A stretch of DNA of 64,000 bases. Source: Pseudomonadales bacterium. Its GTDB lineage: Bacteria > Pseudomonadota > Gammaproteobacteria > Pseudomonadales > Azotimanducaceae. The position numbers and the translations under genes were made by a program. Position 1 is the first letter of the stretch. Each line of letters opens with the position of its first letter. A model generated the notes under the pieces. The model ran no database searches. It was given only the letters and a program-made list of their open reading frames with translations, and was not told the origin of the DNA. This document shows, piece after piece, positions 47,650-57,044 of this stretch. The stretch covers positions 1 through 64,000 of the forward strand of contig JADHNJ010000001.1 of NCBI GenBank assembly GCA_016779565.1. The letters run 5' to 3'.

Positions 47650-49076
47650 GCATTGGAAACACCATCTGGGTGGCCGATGATGAGAAGTCCATCCGCTGGG
47701 TACTGGACAAAGCCTTGTCAAAGGAAGGGCTGCAGGTAACATGCTTTGAGTCCGCTGAATCACTATTAGCGCGTTTCCAGGACGAAAAACCCGAAGTCAT
47801 CGTCAGTGACATCCGTATGCATGGCATGGATGGATTAGCGATGCTGGCTGAAATCAAACAGACCTGTCCTGACCTACCGGTCATTATCATGACTGCCCAC
47901 TCAGACCTCGATAGTGCCGTATCATCAATTCAAGGCGGCGCGTTTGAGTATATCCCTAAGCCTTTTGAAGTTGATGAAGCCGTCTCAGTGGTCAAGCGGG
48001 CGTTAGCCAATCTTTCTGAAAGTAAAGATCCCCAGTCAACCGTCGATTATGATCCCCCGAATGAGATCATCGGAAAAGCCCCTGCCATGCAGGAGGTATT
48101 TCGCGCTATCGGACGTCTCTCCCGCTCTCATGTCACAGTGCTGATCAATGGACAATCTGGCACGGGCAAAGAACTCGTTGCCCATGCGTTACACCGGCAC
48201 AGTCCAAGAAAGGACAATCCCTTTGTCGCGCTTAACATGGCGGCGATTCCTCAAGACCTGATTGAATCAGAACTCTTTGGCCACGAGAAAGGCGCATTCA
48301 CGGGCGCCAATCAGGCTAGAGTCGGCCGATTTGAGCAAGCCGACGGGGGCACTTTATTTCTGGACGAAATTGGTGACATGCCAGCGGAAACCCAAACCCG
48401 GTTGCTACGAGTTTTATCAGACGGTCGGTTTTACCGCGTCGGCGGCCACGAACCAAGAAGCGCCAATGTTCGCGTCATTGCCGCAACGCATCAAAACCTA
48501 GAAACGCTCGTAGCGGAGAACCGATTTAGAGAAGACTTGTTTCATCGTTTAAACGTTATTCGTCTCCACTTACCGAATCTCGCCGATCGACGAGAAGACA
48601 TTCCGCTCCTGCTCGACCATTTTCTGCAGACAGCGGCGCAAGAGCTTGAGGACGAGCCGAAAGTTTTATTACCAGACACGCTGCGTTACCTTGCCGAGTT
48701 ACCCTGGCCCGGTAACGTGAGACAGCTTGAGAACTTTTGCCGTTGGATCACTGTAATGGCAACTGGTCGGGACGTGCATCTTACCGATCTGCCCCCGGAG
48801 TTGGTGCCTGTTAATACCAGCTCCGCACGCCAAGAAAGCGATTGGGCCGCACAACTTAGTCATTGGGCAGAGGCGCAATTGATGGCCCAAGGGTTACCCG
48901 AAACCGGATTGCTGGGAGAAGCGCTTCCCAAATTTGAGCGAGCCCTGATTGAGGTCACGCTCGCGCACACCCAGGGTCGCAAGCGGGATGCTTCAATTCT
49001 CTTGGGTTGGGGGCGCAATACGCTGACGAGAAAGATGCAAGAACTGGACATGGAGCACGATTCCTCGGAGGATTAA
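47646..49076 (+). CDS. ntrC: nitrogen regulation response regulator NtrC
   Basis: Sigma-54-dependent activator (GlnG), 476 residues. The receiver domain has the phosphoacceptor Asp55 in VIVSDIRMHG. The AAA+ domain has Walker A GQSGTGKE, the sigma-54-contacting GAFTGA loop, and GGTLFLDEIGDM. A Fis-type helix-turn-helix is at the C-terminus (RKRDASILLGWGRNTLTRKM). Its likely targets in this window are the palindromes upstream of glnII and ntrB. Confidence 0.97.
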   Translation: MSIGNTIWVADDEKSIRWVLDKALSKEGLQVTCFESAESLLARFQDEKPEVIVSDIRMHGMDGLAMLAEIKQTCPDLPVIIMTAHSDLDSAVSSIQGGAFEYIPKPFEVDEAVSVVKRALANLSESKDPQSTVDYDPPNEIIGKAPAMQEVFRAIGRLSRSHVTVLINGQSGTGKELVAHALHRHSPRKDNPFVALNMAAIPQDLIESELFGHEKGAFTGANQARVGRFEQADGGTLFLDEIGDMPAETQTRLLRVLSDGRFYRVGGHEPRSANVRVIAATHQNLETLVAENRFREDLFHRLNVIRLHLPNLADRREDIPLLLDHFLQTAAQELEDEPKVLLPDTLRYLAELPWPGNVRQLENFCRWITVMATGRDVHLTDLPPELVPVNTSSARQESDWAAQLSHWAEAQLMAQGLPETGLLGEALPKFERALIEVTLAHTQGRKRDASILLGWGRNTLTRKMQELDMEHDSSED

Positions 49077-49102
49077 GCGCCTCGCTAAAGAGATTACGTG
49101 AC

Positions 49103-49564
49103 ATGTTCAATGTTGTTTTGTTCGAGCCCGAAATTCCGCCTAACACCGGCAACATCATGCGCTTATGCGCTAACACTGGCGCTCGACTGCATCTAGTCGA
49201 ACCTTTAGGTTTCTCTCTGGACGAAAAACTTCTCAGACGTGCGGCGCTCGACTATCGAGACTATGCATCGGTGGCGCTACACCCCAATTTACAGTCCTTG
49301 ATGTCGAAAAATCCTGACGCACGTTTGCTCGCTGCAAGCACCAAGGGCAGTCATCGCTACGACCAATTTTGTTTTGAAGCTAATGACTTTATTGTATTTG
49401 GACCTGAAACTCGCGGTTTACCAGAAGACCTACTCTTCTCTGATATTTTCACTGCTACCCTGACGATTCCCATGCAACCTGATAGCCGCTCCATCAATCT
49501 CTCAAATGCCACGGCCATTGTTTTATTCGAGGCATTACGACAATTCAATTTCGAATATTACTGA
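49103..49564 (+). CDS. trmL: tRNA (cytidine(34)-2'-O)-methyltransferase
   Basis: SPOUT methyltransferase that 2'-O-methylates the wobble base of tRNA-Leu. Starting at MFNVVLFEPEIPPNTGN it has 153 residues, standard for TrmL. The knot motifs are NTGNIMRLCANTGARLHLV, FGPETRGLP and IPMQPDSRSINLSNATAIV. A longer frame starting inside ntrC has no family counterpart. The 3' end overlaps the convergent secB by 7 bp. Confidence 0.95.
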   Translation: MFNVVLFEPEIPPNTGNIMRLCANTGARLHLVEPLGFSLDEKLLRRAALDYRDYASVALHPNLQSLMSKNPDARLLAASTKGSHRYDQFCFEANDFIVFGPETRGLPEDLLFSDIFTATLTIPMQPDSRSINLSNATAIVLFEALRQFNFEYY

Positions 49565-50022
49565 ACTGAGGCGTCCTGGCGTTCTTTGGCTAATTTAGCT
49601 TGCTCGTAAAGCGCATCAAAATTAACCGGCGCTAACATGAGCGGAGGGAAACTGCCCTTAACGATCAGTGAATCGATATTCTCTCGGGCGTAGGGAAACA
49701 ATATACTCGGACAGAAGCTAGCCAACATATGATCCTTTCCTGCTTCATCCAATCCATCAATTACAAAAATACCGGCTTGTTGAACTTCTGCTAGATACAA
49801 CGTTTTATCGTTGTCGTCTTTGGCTGTTAGCGTCAACGACAAAATGACCTCATAAATACCCGACTCAACCAAAACATGTCTGGCATTTAAGTCTAAATTT
49901 ACTGAGGGTTTTGGCGACTGCCTGAAACTCTCTGGTGAACTTGGCGATTCAAAGGATACGTCTTTTAAATACACACGCTGAATCGCAAATTTGGGCTCTT
50001 GCCCCTGGTTCGACTCACTCAT
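49558..50022 (-). CDS. secB: protein-export chaperone SecB
   Basis: Tetrameric cytosolic chaperone, 154 residues, that keeps preproteins unfolded for SecA. It shows FAIQRVYLKDVSFESP, the LAEVQQAGIF strand and LFPYARENIDSLIVKGSFPPLMLAPVNF (spread over about residues 108-136). It overlaps grxC by 8 bp in a rhodanese-grxC-secB operon common to gammaproteobacteria. Confidence 0.96.
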   Translation of the reverse strand: MSESNQGQEPKFAIQRVYLKDVSFESPSSPESFRQSPKPSVNLDLNARHVLVESGIYEVILSLTLTAKDDNDKTLYLAEVQQAGIFVIDGLDEAGKDHMLASFCPSILFPYARENIDSLIVKGSFPPLMLAPVNFDALYEQAKLAKERQDASVQ

Positions 50023-50278
50023 TGTCTGCTCCTAATTTTTGATTCAGCTGCCCCATTTGCTCTAAGGCAAACAGTTCGTCACAACCGCCTATATGTTCAT
50101 CCCCGATCCAAATTTGCGGCACCGTATGCCGACCAGAACGTTGCATCATAACCTGTCGCGCCGCGGGGTCATGATCGACGGCAACTTCGGTAAAAGGCAC
50201 TTGCTTGGCCTCTAACAACATCTTGGCGCGCACACAAAAAGGACAATACCGAGTTGTGTATAGGGTGACCTCAACCAT
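50015..50278 (-). CDS. grxC: glutaredoxin 3
   Basis: Small dithiol glutaredoxin of 87 residues with the CPFC active site in YTTRYCPFCVRA, the TVPQIWIGD cis-Pro strand and the GGCDELFAL glutathione-binding motif. The ATG giving MVEVTLY is chosen; a longer frame would run into the rhodanese gene. Confidence 0.95.
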   Translation of the reverse strand: MVEVTLYTTRYCPFCVRAKMLLEAKQVPFTEVAVDHDPAARQVMMQRSGRHTVPQIWIGDEHIGGCDELFALEQMGQLNQKLGADNE

Positions 50279-50280
50279 CG

Positions 50281-50700
50281 CTACTTGACCACCGGCAGAT
50301 TCGCGCCTAGCCATTCTGTCATGCCGCCCGAGAGTCTTTTAACATCTGAAAAGCCTGCCGCCATTAGCTTGCTGCCGATGGCACTCGAGTGCTGTCCGAT
50401 CTTGCAGACCAAGACCACAGGCCGATTCTTAAAATTGTTGAGTTCATCGCTACGAGTCGCAAAACTTGCATAAGGCAAACTGATCGCACCAGCAATATGG
50501 CCCGCTGAAAACTCATTTTTATCGCGCAAATCGACCACAACGGCATTATCTTTATTGACCAAGCGAACGAGCACCTGGGCCGTCACGGATTCGCCGCCTT
50601 TCTTTCGCTCGGTTATGATCAGCGCTACGAGTAACGCGAAAAATAGCCCTACCAGAATCGGATGATTCCCGACAAATTCAAACACCTGCTGCAATGTCAT
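50281..50700 (-). CDS. membrane-anchored rhodanese-like sulfurtransferase
   Basis: Protein of 139 residues with an N-terminal transmembrane segment (ILVGLFFALLVALIIT) and one rhodanese domain. The active-site Cys99 sits in VLVCKIGQHSS, and VVDLRDKNEFSAGHIAGAI is the usual strand-helix signature. It corresponds to the YibN-type gene found before grxC-secB. Its acceptor is unknown. Confidence 0.92.
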   Translation of the reverse strand: MTLQQVFEFVGNHPILVGLFFALLVALIITERKKGGESVTAQVLVRLVNKDNAVVVDLRDKNEFSAGHIAGAISLPYASFATRSDELNNFKNRPVVLVCKIGQHSSAIGSKLMAAGFSDVKRLSGGMTEWLGANLPVVK

Positions 50701-50823
50701 CGTACCTTTTCACATTCTGCCGGCGATTATACACGCTGGATGGCAGGTCTCACTAACACCGGCTGATATTTATCCCATGATCGATTACCGCTAAACTTAA
50801 CTCTTTGTTAGGAATCTGCCCTC

Positions 50824-52383
50824 GTGAGCGACGCACCAACAACCTTGATCATTCTCGACGGCTTTGGTCATCGCCTCGATACTGATGCCAATGCCATCGC
50901 CCTTGCATCAACGCCCTTTTTGGATTCACTTTATAGCTCTGTGCCGCACGAACTAATTTCTGGCTCGGGCACAGATGTTGGGTTGCCTGAGGGACAAATG
51001 GGTAACTCTGAAGTCGGCCATATGAATTTGGGTGCTGGTCGAGTCGTTTATCAAGACTTCACCCGGATCAATGCAGCCATCAAGGATGGCAGTTTTTTTA
51101 CCAATCCAAACCTAAATGCACGCTTTAAAGCCGTGGCGCAGTCGGGAAGCTGCCTGCATATCCTCGGGCTTTTGTCACCGGGCGGCGTTCATAGCCATGA
51201 GCAGCAGATTCATGCCGCCATTAAGTCTGCGGTTCGCCAGGGTGTGAGTAACCTTAAAGTTCACGCATTTTTGGATGGCCGAGATGTGCCACCCCAATCG
51301 GCTACCGATTCACTCAATAAGCTACTCGCGGTTTTGGAGGAGCTGGGCGTTGGCCAAATAGCGTCCATTTGCGGCCGCTACTACGCCATGGATCGAGATC
51401 ACCGATGGGAGCGAACTCAGGCAGCCTATGATGTCATTTGCACGGGGCAATCCGACTATGTGTTCACTGACCCGGTCGCGGCTCTGACCGCTGCCTATGC
51501 TCGGGGCGAAACCGATGAGTTCGTGCAACCCACAGTCATTGCTGCCGATGCCGGTGCAACGGCCATTGAACCTGGGGATGAACTGCTTTTCATGAATTTT
51601 AGGGCAGATCGAGCTCGACAATTAACTGAAGCTTTCGTCAGCACTTCCTTTGATCGCTTCGAGCAATCCGCCATTGAGATTTCTGGCTTCACGACGCTCA
51701 CCCAATATGCGGAAAACCTATCGACAATTTTAGCCTTTCCGCCGGAGACGATCGACAACGGTCTAGGTGAGCACCTATCGAATTTAGGCTTGCCACAACT
51801 ACGAATCGCAGAAACCGAAAAGTATGCCCACGTGACGTTCTTTTTTTCCTGCGGCCAGGAGCAACCTTTTGCCCTCGAGGAGCGTATCTTGGTGCCGTCG
51901 CCGGACGTTAGCACCTACGACCTACAACCTGAGATGAGCGCTGGCGTGCTAACAGACGAACTCTGCCAAGCTATCAGCGCGCAGCGTCATCGGCTCATTG
52001 TGTGCAACTATGCGAATGGCGATATGGTTGGCCACACTGGCAATTTAACTGCCGCCATCAAAGCAGTGGAGACACTTGATCAGTGTTTGCAGCGCGTTGT
52101 CGATGCCTCTAGAGCAGTGGGTGGCGACATATTAATCACTGCTGACCACGGTAATTGTGAAAAAATGCTCGATACCACCACCGGTCAACCCCACACTGCA
52201 CACACCTCTGAGCTGGTGCCATTAATTTACGTCGGCAACAAACCCGTCGGTCTTCGAGGCGGGGGTAAGCTCAGCGATATCGCGCCGACCCTATTGGCGA
52301 TGATGGAACTACCAACCCCAAGCGAGATGACCGGCCAGTCGTTACTCGTCGGCCATCAAGAGCAAACGGTAATCGCCTCTTGA
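50824..52383 (+). CDS. gpmI: cofactor-independent phosphoglycerate mutase
   Basis: Interconverts 3- and 2-phosphoglycerate in glycolysis with Mn-type metals. The 519 residues have the phospho-acceptor Ser62 in GNSEVGHMNLGAG, the HAFLDGRDVPP segment, CGRYYAMDRDHRWER, and the metal ligands in NYANGDMVGHTG and ITADHGNCE. The start is GTG with AGGA ten bases upstream. It overlaps envC by 4 bp and heads the gpmI-envC-ctpA set. Confidence 0.96.
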   Translation: MSDAPTTLIILDGFGHRLDTDANAIALASTPFLDSLYSSVPHELISGSGTDVGLPEGQMGNSEVGHMNLGAGRVVYQDFTRINAAIKDGSFFTNPNLNARFKAVAQSGSCLHILGLLSPGGVHSHEQQIHAAIKSAVRQGVSNLKVHAFLDGRDVPPQSATDSLNKLLAVLEELGVGQIASICGRYYAMDRDHRWERTQAAYDVICTGQSDYVFTDPVAALTAAYARGETDEFVQPTVIAADAGATAIEPGDELLFMNFRADRARQLTEAFVSTSFDRFEQSAIEISGFTTLTQYAENLSTILAFPPETIDNGLGEHLSNLGLPQLRIAETEKYAHVTFFFSCGQEQPFALEERILVPSPDVSTYDLQPEMSAGVLTDELCQAISAQRHRLIVCNYANGDMVGHTGNLTAAIKAVETLDQCLQRVVDASRAVGGDILITADHGNCEKMLDTTTGQPHTAHTSELVPLIYVGNKPVGLRGGGKLSDIAPTLLAMMELPTPSEMTGQSLLVGHQEQTVIAS

Positions 52384-53561
52384 GAGTCATCTTTTGGGTC
52401 TGTTTTCAAGCCCTAACCAACAGCATCCTTGGACTTTTGCTCATTTGTACCGCACTCGCCGATGAAGAAGCCGATCTTGAGGACAAGCTCGATACCGTCC
52501 AGCAAAATTTGACCGCCATTGAACAAAGCCAGTCCGCGATTCGTGCTGATCAAGCCCTACAACAGACGGCTATTCAAACCTTGGATACCGATATAGCGGC
52601 AACGCTGAAGCGACTCCGGGCGGCCGAGACCCAGGCTATCGCCGCCAAAACTCAAATCAGTATGCTCAAAGACCACCGTCTTGAGCTCGAGGCTCGCAAA
52701 ACTGAAAAAGCAGAGCGGGTTAAAGAACATCTTCGTGCAGCCAGCCGACTAGGTGATCGGGGGCTGCTACGGGTGCTGCTAAACCAGGAAGATCCCAATC
52801 AAATGGCTCGACTATCGCAAAACTATAAATACTTAAGCGAAGCAAAGCTCCGCGAGATCAATGCTTTTGAGGTCATCTTGCTCGACTTATCGAATAATGA
52901 GCAGGCCCTCAACCGGGAAATTGAAATCGCCAAAAACGCGGCGCGCTCAATCAGTGAATCTCAGGATGACTTAAAGCGTCAGCGGATTGCACTCGCTCAG
53001 CAAGCGCAAATCCTAAAAGAAGCCTTTGATTCAACAGAAAGCCAAAGACGAGTCCTCGAAGAAGATAAAAACAATTTGTTGGCCCTGCTTGATCGTCTAA
53101 GACGCAATAGTTTTGGGTTGCCTCAATCAGTCGATTTTGCAACGATGGCAAGTCGAAAGGGCTCCCTTGATCTCCCCACGAGCGGCGTAATTCGGCATCG
53201 TTTCGGAGAAAAACGACTGGATGGCCGCATCCGTTGGGACGGTCTATTCATCGATGCTGCGTCCGGAGAAAAAGTCAGCGCAGTGCATTATGGTCGGGTG
53301 GTATTCGCAGATTGGTTGCGCGGGTTTGGCCTGCTCATCATACTGAGACACAGCGACGGTTTTATGAGCCTATATGGTCACAATCAAGTGATATTCCCTG
53401 AGGTCGGTGATTGGGTTGTTGGCGGGCAAACCATTGCCGAGGTGGGACGCAGCGGAGGTCAAGCAATGAGTGGCAGCTATTTTGAAATCCGTGATCAAGG
53501 TAACCCCGTTGATCCCCTCGCCTGGTGCAAGCCAGTCACGCGGCAATCTCGTACACTGTAA
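52380..53561 (+). CDS. envC: murein hydrolase activator EnvC
   Basis: Periplasmic activator of AmiA/AmiB-type amidases during cell separation, 393 residues. A signal region (SILGLLLICTALA) is followed by a long coiled coil (about 30-250) and a C-terminal LytM/M23 domain. The zinc ligands of active M23 enzymes are not conserved: RWDGLFID replaces HxGxD, and SYFEIRD replaces HFE. This degeneracy is normal for EnvC. The start is a TTG in the gpmI stop overlap. Confidence 0.92.
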   Translation: MRVIFWVCFQALTNSILGLLLICTALADEEADLEDKLDTVQQNLTAIEQSQSAIRADQALQQTAIQTLDTDIAATLKRLRAAETQAIAAKTQISMLKDHRLELEARKTEKAERVKEHLRAASRLGDRGLLRVLLNQEDPNQMARLSQNYKYLSEAKLREINAFEVILLDLSNNEQALNREIEIAKNAARSISESQDDLKRQRIALAQQAQILKEAFDSTESQRRVLEEDKNNLLALLDRLRRNSFGLPQSVDFATMASRKGSLDLPTSGVIRHRFGEKRLDGRIRWDGLFIDAASGEKVSAVHYGRVVFADWLRGFGLLIILRHSDGFMSLYGHNQVIFPEVGDWVVGGQTIAEVGRSGGQAMSGSYFEIRDQGNPVDPLAWCKPVTRQSRTL

Positions 53562-53600
53562 GCGGTTGTCGCCGGCACCATTATTTAAAAAGGAACCTCT

Positions 53601-54911
53601 ATGTTACGACTTGTCTGCTTGGTAATGCTGACCATGGGATGCTCGCTCTCAGCATCGAGTGAGACCGACACGCCGCCGGAAGTAACCCGTCAAGAGACCC
53701 GGCTACCGCTCGAGGAACTCAGAATTTTCGCAGAGGCCTTTGATCGAATCTCCAAAGCTTACGTCGAGGACGTTGACGATAAAGTCCTACTGGAAAACGC
53801 CATCAGGGGTCTACTTGATCAACTAGATCCCCATTCGGCCTTTTTGGACTCAGAGTCCTTCGAACAACTGCAGGAGACGACGACCGGCAATTATGGCGGC
53901 TTGGGGATCGAGATTGGTACCGAAGATGGTGTCATTAAAGTGGTGTCACCCATCGACGGCACGCCCGCCGCCGAAGCAGGTATCCAGGCCGGTGACTTGA
54001 TCGTCGAAATTGGCGGACAATCTATTCGTAGTTTGGGCATCAACGAGGCGGTCGACATCATGCGGGGCGAGCCTGGCAGCAGTGTCAAGCTGAGCGTGGT
54101 CCGACCTGGTGAGTCTGCCCCCATCGAATTTGATCTCACCAGAGAAGTCATCAACGTTGCTAGCGTCAGAGAGCAATTTCTCGAGCCTAATTTTGGCTAT
54201 GTTCGCGTCGCACAATTTCAGGCAGACACAGGGCAAGAGGTTGCCGACGCCATCGCCAAGCTGTCCGAGATCATGCCCATTGAAGGGCTCATCATCGATT
54301 TGCGAAATAATCCAGGCGGGGTATTGCAAGCGGCGGTGACGATGTCAGATCTTTTCTTGACTGGCGGCCTCATCGTTTACACCGAAGGTCGACTGGAAAA
54401 CGCGGCAATGGAATATCGGGCAACCCAAGCCCAGCTTCTTGCTGACATTCCGCTCGTCGTGCTTGTCAATGAAGGCTCAGCCTCAGCTTCTGAAATTGTT
54501 GCCGGGGCTTTGCAGGATCAGGGCCGGGCTATTGTGATGGGCACCAGAACCTTTGGCAAAGGTTCTGTCCAAACCATATTGCAGTTAACCAGCGACAAAG
54601 CCATCAAACTCACAACCGCTTTATACTTCACGCCTGCAGGGCGCTCCATTCAGGCAGAGGGCATCCTGCCTGACTTGTGGGTTGACCGGTCAACAGTTAC
54701 CAAGATCAAAAGCAATCCCTTCAGGCTTCAGGAGCGCGACTTGCGAGGCCATCTCAATGCGCCGAGTACCGATGACGCAACTGCAACTGCGGTTGCTCCT
54801 TCGGCAGCAGTAGAAAATGATTTCCAACTGGGCCAGGCCCTGACCCTTCTGAAAGGTATCGCGCTGCTCAACGATAAGACTGAGTCACCGCTATCGCCTC
54901 CGACAAACTGA
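53601..54911 (+). CDS. ctpA: carboxy-terminal processing protease (S41 family)
   Basis: Periplasmic protease of 436 residues with a signal peptide (LVCLVMLTMGCSLSASS). The MLTMGCS stretch could be a lipobox. A PDZ domain spans about 100-190 and the S41 core follows. The Ser/Lys dyad is in EGSASASEI (291-299) and TFGKGSVQT (Lys320). Members next to envC trim division or cell-wall hydrolases. The last 44 bp overlap hisA on the opposite strand. Confidence 0.95.
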   Translation: MLRLVCLVMLTMGCSLSASSETDTPPEVTRQETRLPLEELRIFAEAFDRISKAYVEDVDDKVLLENAIRGLLDQLDPHSAFLDSESFEQLQETTTGNYGGLGIEIGTEDGVIKVVSPIDGTPAAEAGIQAGDLIVEIGGQSIRSLGINEAVDIMRGEPGSSVKLSVVRPGESAPIEFDLTREVINVASVREQFLEPNFGYVRVAQFQADTGQEVADAIAKLSEIMPIEGLIIDLRNNPGGVLQAAVTMSDLFLTGGLIVYTEGRLENAAMEYRATQAQLLADIPLVVLVNEGSASASEIVAGALQDQGRAIVMGTRTFGKGSVQTILQLTSDKAIKLTTALYFTPAGRSIQAEGILPDLWVDRSTVTKIKSNPFRLQERDLRGHLNAPSTDDATATAVAPSAAVENDFQLGQALTLLKGIALLNDKTESPLSPPTN

Positions 54912-55614
54912 GCGTACCCTCATAGATGGCTCTGCCTGTAATAACCCCCTGAATCCCGCCGGTTTCAGATCGGGGTAGCGCCGCTAACGTTTCGATATCA
55001 GCAAGTTGATTGATACCACCAGAAGCGATGACAGGTACATTAATGGCTTCAGCAAGATGCACGGTTGCCTCAAGATTGATACCCGACATCATGCCATCGC
55101 GCTCAATATCGGTGTAGACGATGCCTTCGATGCCCGCTTGCTCAAATCGGCGGGCAAGGTCGAGCACCCCAAACTCTGTGACGGTCTTCCAGCCATGGAT
55201 CGCGACCCGTCCTTTCACACCATCAAGTCCGACAATGATATGTCCAGGAAAGGCCTCGGCCGCTTCATCCACAAAGCTCGGACGCTCAACCGCTTGGGTG
55301 CCAAGCACCAAGTCTTTAACGCCCGCGTCGATATAGCGCTCAATGATTGTCAGTGAGCGAATACCACCGCCTAACTGGATCACCAGTTTTGGAAAGCTCG
55401 ACGCAATCGCTTTGACAACTTCGTAACTAACGCTTTTACCTGCCAAGGCGCCATCTAAGTCAACAATGTGAAGCCGACGACACCCTTCTGCCACCCAGCG
55501 TCCTGCCGTCTCCACAGGATCGGTACTGTAGATCGTCGATTGGTCAAATTTGCCCTGGCGCAGGTTGACCACCGCACCATCTTTAAGATCGATGGCAGGG
55601 ATCACCTCAAGCAC
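54868..55614 (-). CDS. hisA: ProFAR isomerase (HisA)
   Basis: Fourth step of histidine synthesis, a 248-residue TIM barrel. Both phosphate-binding halves are visible: VIPAIDLKDGAVVNLRQG and LGGGIRS in the N-half, DIERDGMMSG and ASGGINQ in the C-half. The start is GTG directly after the hisB stop codon. Its 3' end runs 44 bp into the convergent ctpA. Neither hisH nor hisF is adjacent. Confidence 0.95.
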   Translation of the reverse strand: MLEVIPAIDLKDGAVVNLRQGKFDQSTIYSTDPVETAGRWVAEGCRRLHIVDLDGALAGKSVSYEVVKAIASSFPKLVIQLGGGIRSLTIIERYIDAGVKDLVLGTQAVERPSFVDEAAEAFPGHIIVGLDGVKGRVAIHGWKTVTEFGVLDLARRFEQAGIEGIVYTDIERDGMMSGINLEATVHLAEAINVPVIASGGINQLADIETLAALPRSETGGIQGVITGRAIYEGTLSLSEAIAVTQSYR

Positions 55615-56202
55615 TTATAAAGCCCCTTTGGTGGAGGGTAATTGATTCTGCATCCGTTCATCTGGCGCGAGCGCCATTCGAAGGGCACGTCCAAAGGCCT
55701 TGAACACCGTTTCTATTTGGTGATGGGCATTTTCGCCACAGAGATTATCTACATGTAGCGTTACCAACGCGTGGTTCACAAACCCTTGAAAGAATTCGTG
55801 AAAGAGGTCCACATCAAAATCGCCAACATGAGAACGTTTGAAAGGCACCCGAAAACATAGGCCCGGCCTACCCGACAAATCGATCACCACTCTCGATAAC
55901 GCCTCATCCAGCGGCACATAGGCATGCCCGTAACGACAGATACCGGTTTTATCGCCTACAGCTCGGTGGAAAGCCTGACCTAAAGCAATACCGATATCTT
56001 CGACAGTGTGATGCGCATCGATTTCTAAATCGCCCGTGGCCTTAACCGCCAAGTCAATCAGGCCATGACGCGCGATCTGATCGAGCATGTGTTCTAAAAA
56101 GGGCAATCCAGTTACCAGGTCGCGCTGACCAGTCCCGTCAAGATTAATCGAGACCTTTATCTGGGTTTCGAGCGTATTGCGCTCTATGTCTGCCTTTCTC
56201 AT
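55615..56202 (-). CDS. hisB: imidazoleglycerol-phosphate dehydratase
   Basis: Sixth step of histidine synthesis, 195 residues, dehydratase domain only (no phosphatase fusion). Mn-binding His motifs are HHTVEDIG, near residue 60, and [10 protein letters not shown], near residue 155, with DLSGRPG between. AGAGG precedes the ATG. The hisA GTG follows without any gap, so hisB and hisA are tightly coupled. Confidence 0.96.
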   Translation of the reverse strand: MRKADIERNTLETQIKVSINLDGTGQRDLVTGLPFLEHMLDQIARHGLIDLAVKATGDLEIDAHHTVEDIGIALGQAFHRAVGDKTGICRYGHAYVPLDEALSRVVIDLSGRPGLCFRVPFKRSHVGDFDVDLFHEFFQGFVNHALVTLHVDNLCGENAHHQIETVFKAFGRALRMALAPDERMQNQLPSTKGAL

Positions 56203-56230
56203 AAGGGCCTCTATGTTTAGGAGAAATTGA

Positions 56231-56617
56231 TTATATCACCGCACCATTTGGTAAATATCGATTGTCTGTATGACTCTTAATCCATCGGCGGAAATCCGCG
56301 TCGAACTGCTGACGGGCTTTTAAAGCAGCTACTAAGGGAATCACGGGGCTTGATTTACCGGCCTCCCAGCCTGGCCAATCTCGCTCTGCCAGGGTGAAAA
56401 ATCGAATCAACTGCTCAAGCGCCGACACCTTTAGTTCCGCTGCAAAACGCCACTGATCATGGGCTGTCGTCATCCAGAGTCGATAATCACCAAAATTCGA
56501 GGGTTCTATCGAGCCAAGGTCATCAATCGGTGCATCCGGGAGCGCGTCGAGCAGCCCCATGACGGCTTCGAGGGCTAACGGCTGATTTCGATTTGGTGTC
56601 CATACCCCTATGGCCAT
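56231..56617 (-). CDS. conserved hypothetical protein upstream of hisB
   Basis: Cytoplasmic protein of 128 residues without signal peptide or membrane segment. It is rich in Trp ([18 protein letters not shown]) and ends in [20 protein letters not shown] do not recognise a named family. It precedes hisB by 28 bp on the same strand and may be co-transcribed, which hints at, but does not prove, a metabolic link. Confidence 0.7.
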   Translation of the reverse strand: MAIGVWTPNRNQPLALEAVMGLLDALPDAPIDDLGSIEPSNFGDYRLWMTTAHDQWRFAAELKVSALEQLIRFFTLAERDWPGWEAGKSSPVIPLVAALKARQQFDADFRRWIKSHTDNRYLPNGAVI

Positions 56618-56659
56618 ATTTCATCCTAATTGTTAGTGAGGGTACCGCTAAATGAAAAT

Positions 56660-56735
56660 TGGAGCGGGCGACGAGATTCGAACTCGCGACAACCAGCTTG
56701 GGAAGCTGGGACTCTACCAACTGAGCTACACCCGC
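56660..56735 (-). tRNA. tRNA-Gly (anticodon CCC)
   Basis: The 76-nt minus-strand sequence folds as a cloverleaf: acceptor GCGGGTG/CGCCCGC, D-arm GCTCAGTTGGTAGAGT, anticodon arm CCAGC-TTCCCAA-GCTGG, T-arm GCGAG-TTCGAAT-CTCGT, and encoded TCCA end. The loop TTCCCAA puts CCC at positions 34-36, reading GGG codons, like Escherichia coli glyU. Confidence 0.96.
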
Positions 56736-57044
56736 AAAGCCCCTATTTTGCCAGTTACTGCTAGACGATGCGAAACCTTTTGGAGGCGTCTCTAAAAAAT
56801 TACTACGGCGTTTTATCAATCGCTTTGATCGCCAGGGCTCGACTGATCGCCAATGCTCAGGTTCAAAGAAAAAGCTCAGCCGAAGCCCGGGAGGTTTCCG
56901 GCCAAGCAACCTTTGAACCTAAGACCGATAGCTCGACAGCCGCTTAGATTTGCGCTGCGGCGCCTCGCTAGCAGGCAATATCCATTCAGCGGGCAGCGCT
57001 GGGATTGCGCCAAATACTAATGCTTTCTGAACGTTAACCGAGGT
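56736..57044. other. intergenic region between tRNA-Gly and the small beta-rich gene
   Basis: No recognisable gene. The right end of the tRNA-Gly promoter should lie here, but I see no clear -35/-10 pair. A 59-codon plus-strand frame at 56768-56947 lacks a ribosome binding site and family resemblance, so I do not call it. Confidence 0.5.

Noticed and set aside
48960-49102. Longer trmL starting at 49007 inside ntrC
   Set aside because: The extra 32 residues have no family counterpart and overlap ntrC; the ATG at 49103 gives a standard-length TrmL.
53180-53530. EnvC LytM domain lacking zinc ligands as a novel pseudoenzyme
   Set aside because: Loss of the metal ligands is a known property of EnvC-type amidase activators.
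56768-56947. 59-codon plus-strand frame starting MRNLLEASLKNYYG
   Set aside because: No Shine-Dalgarno, no family resemblance, and it lies antisense to the likely tRNA-Gly promoter region.
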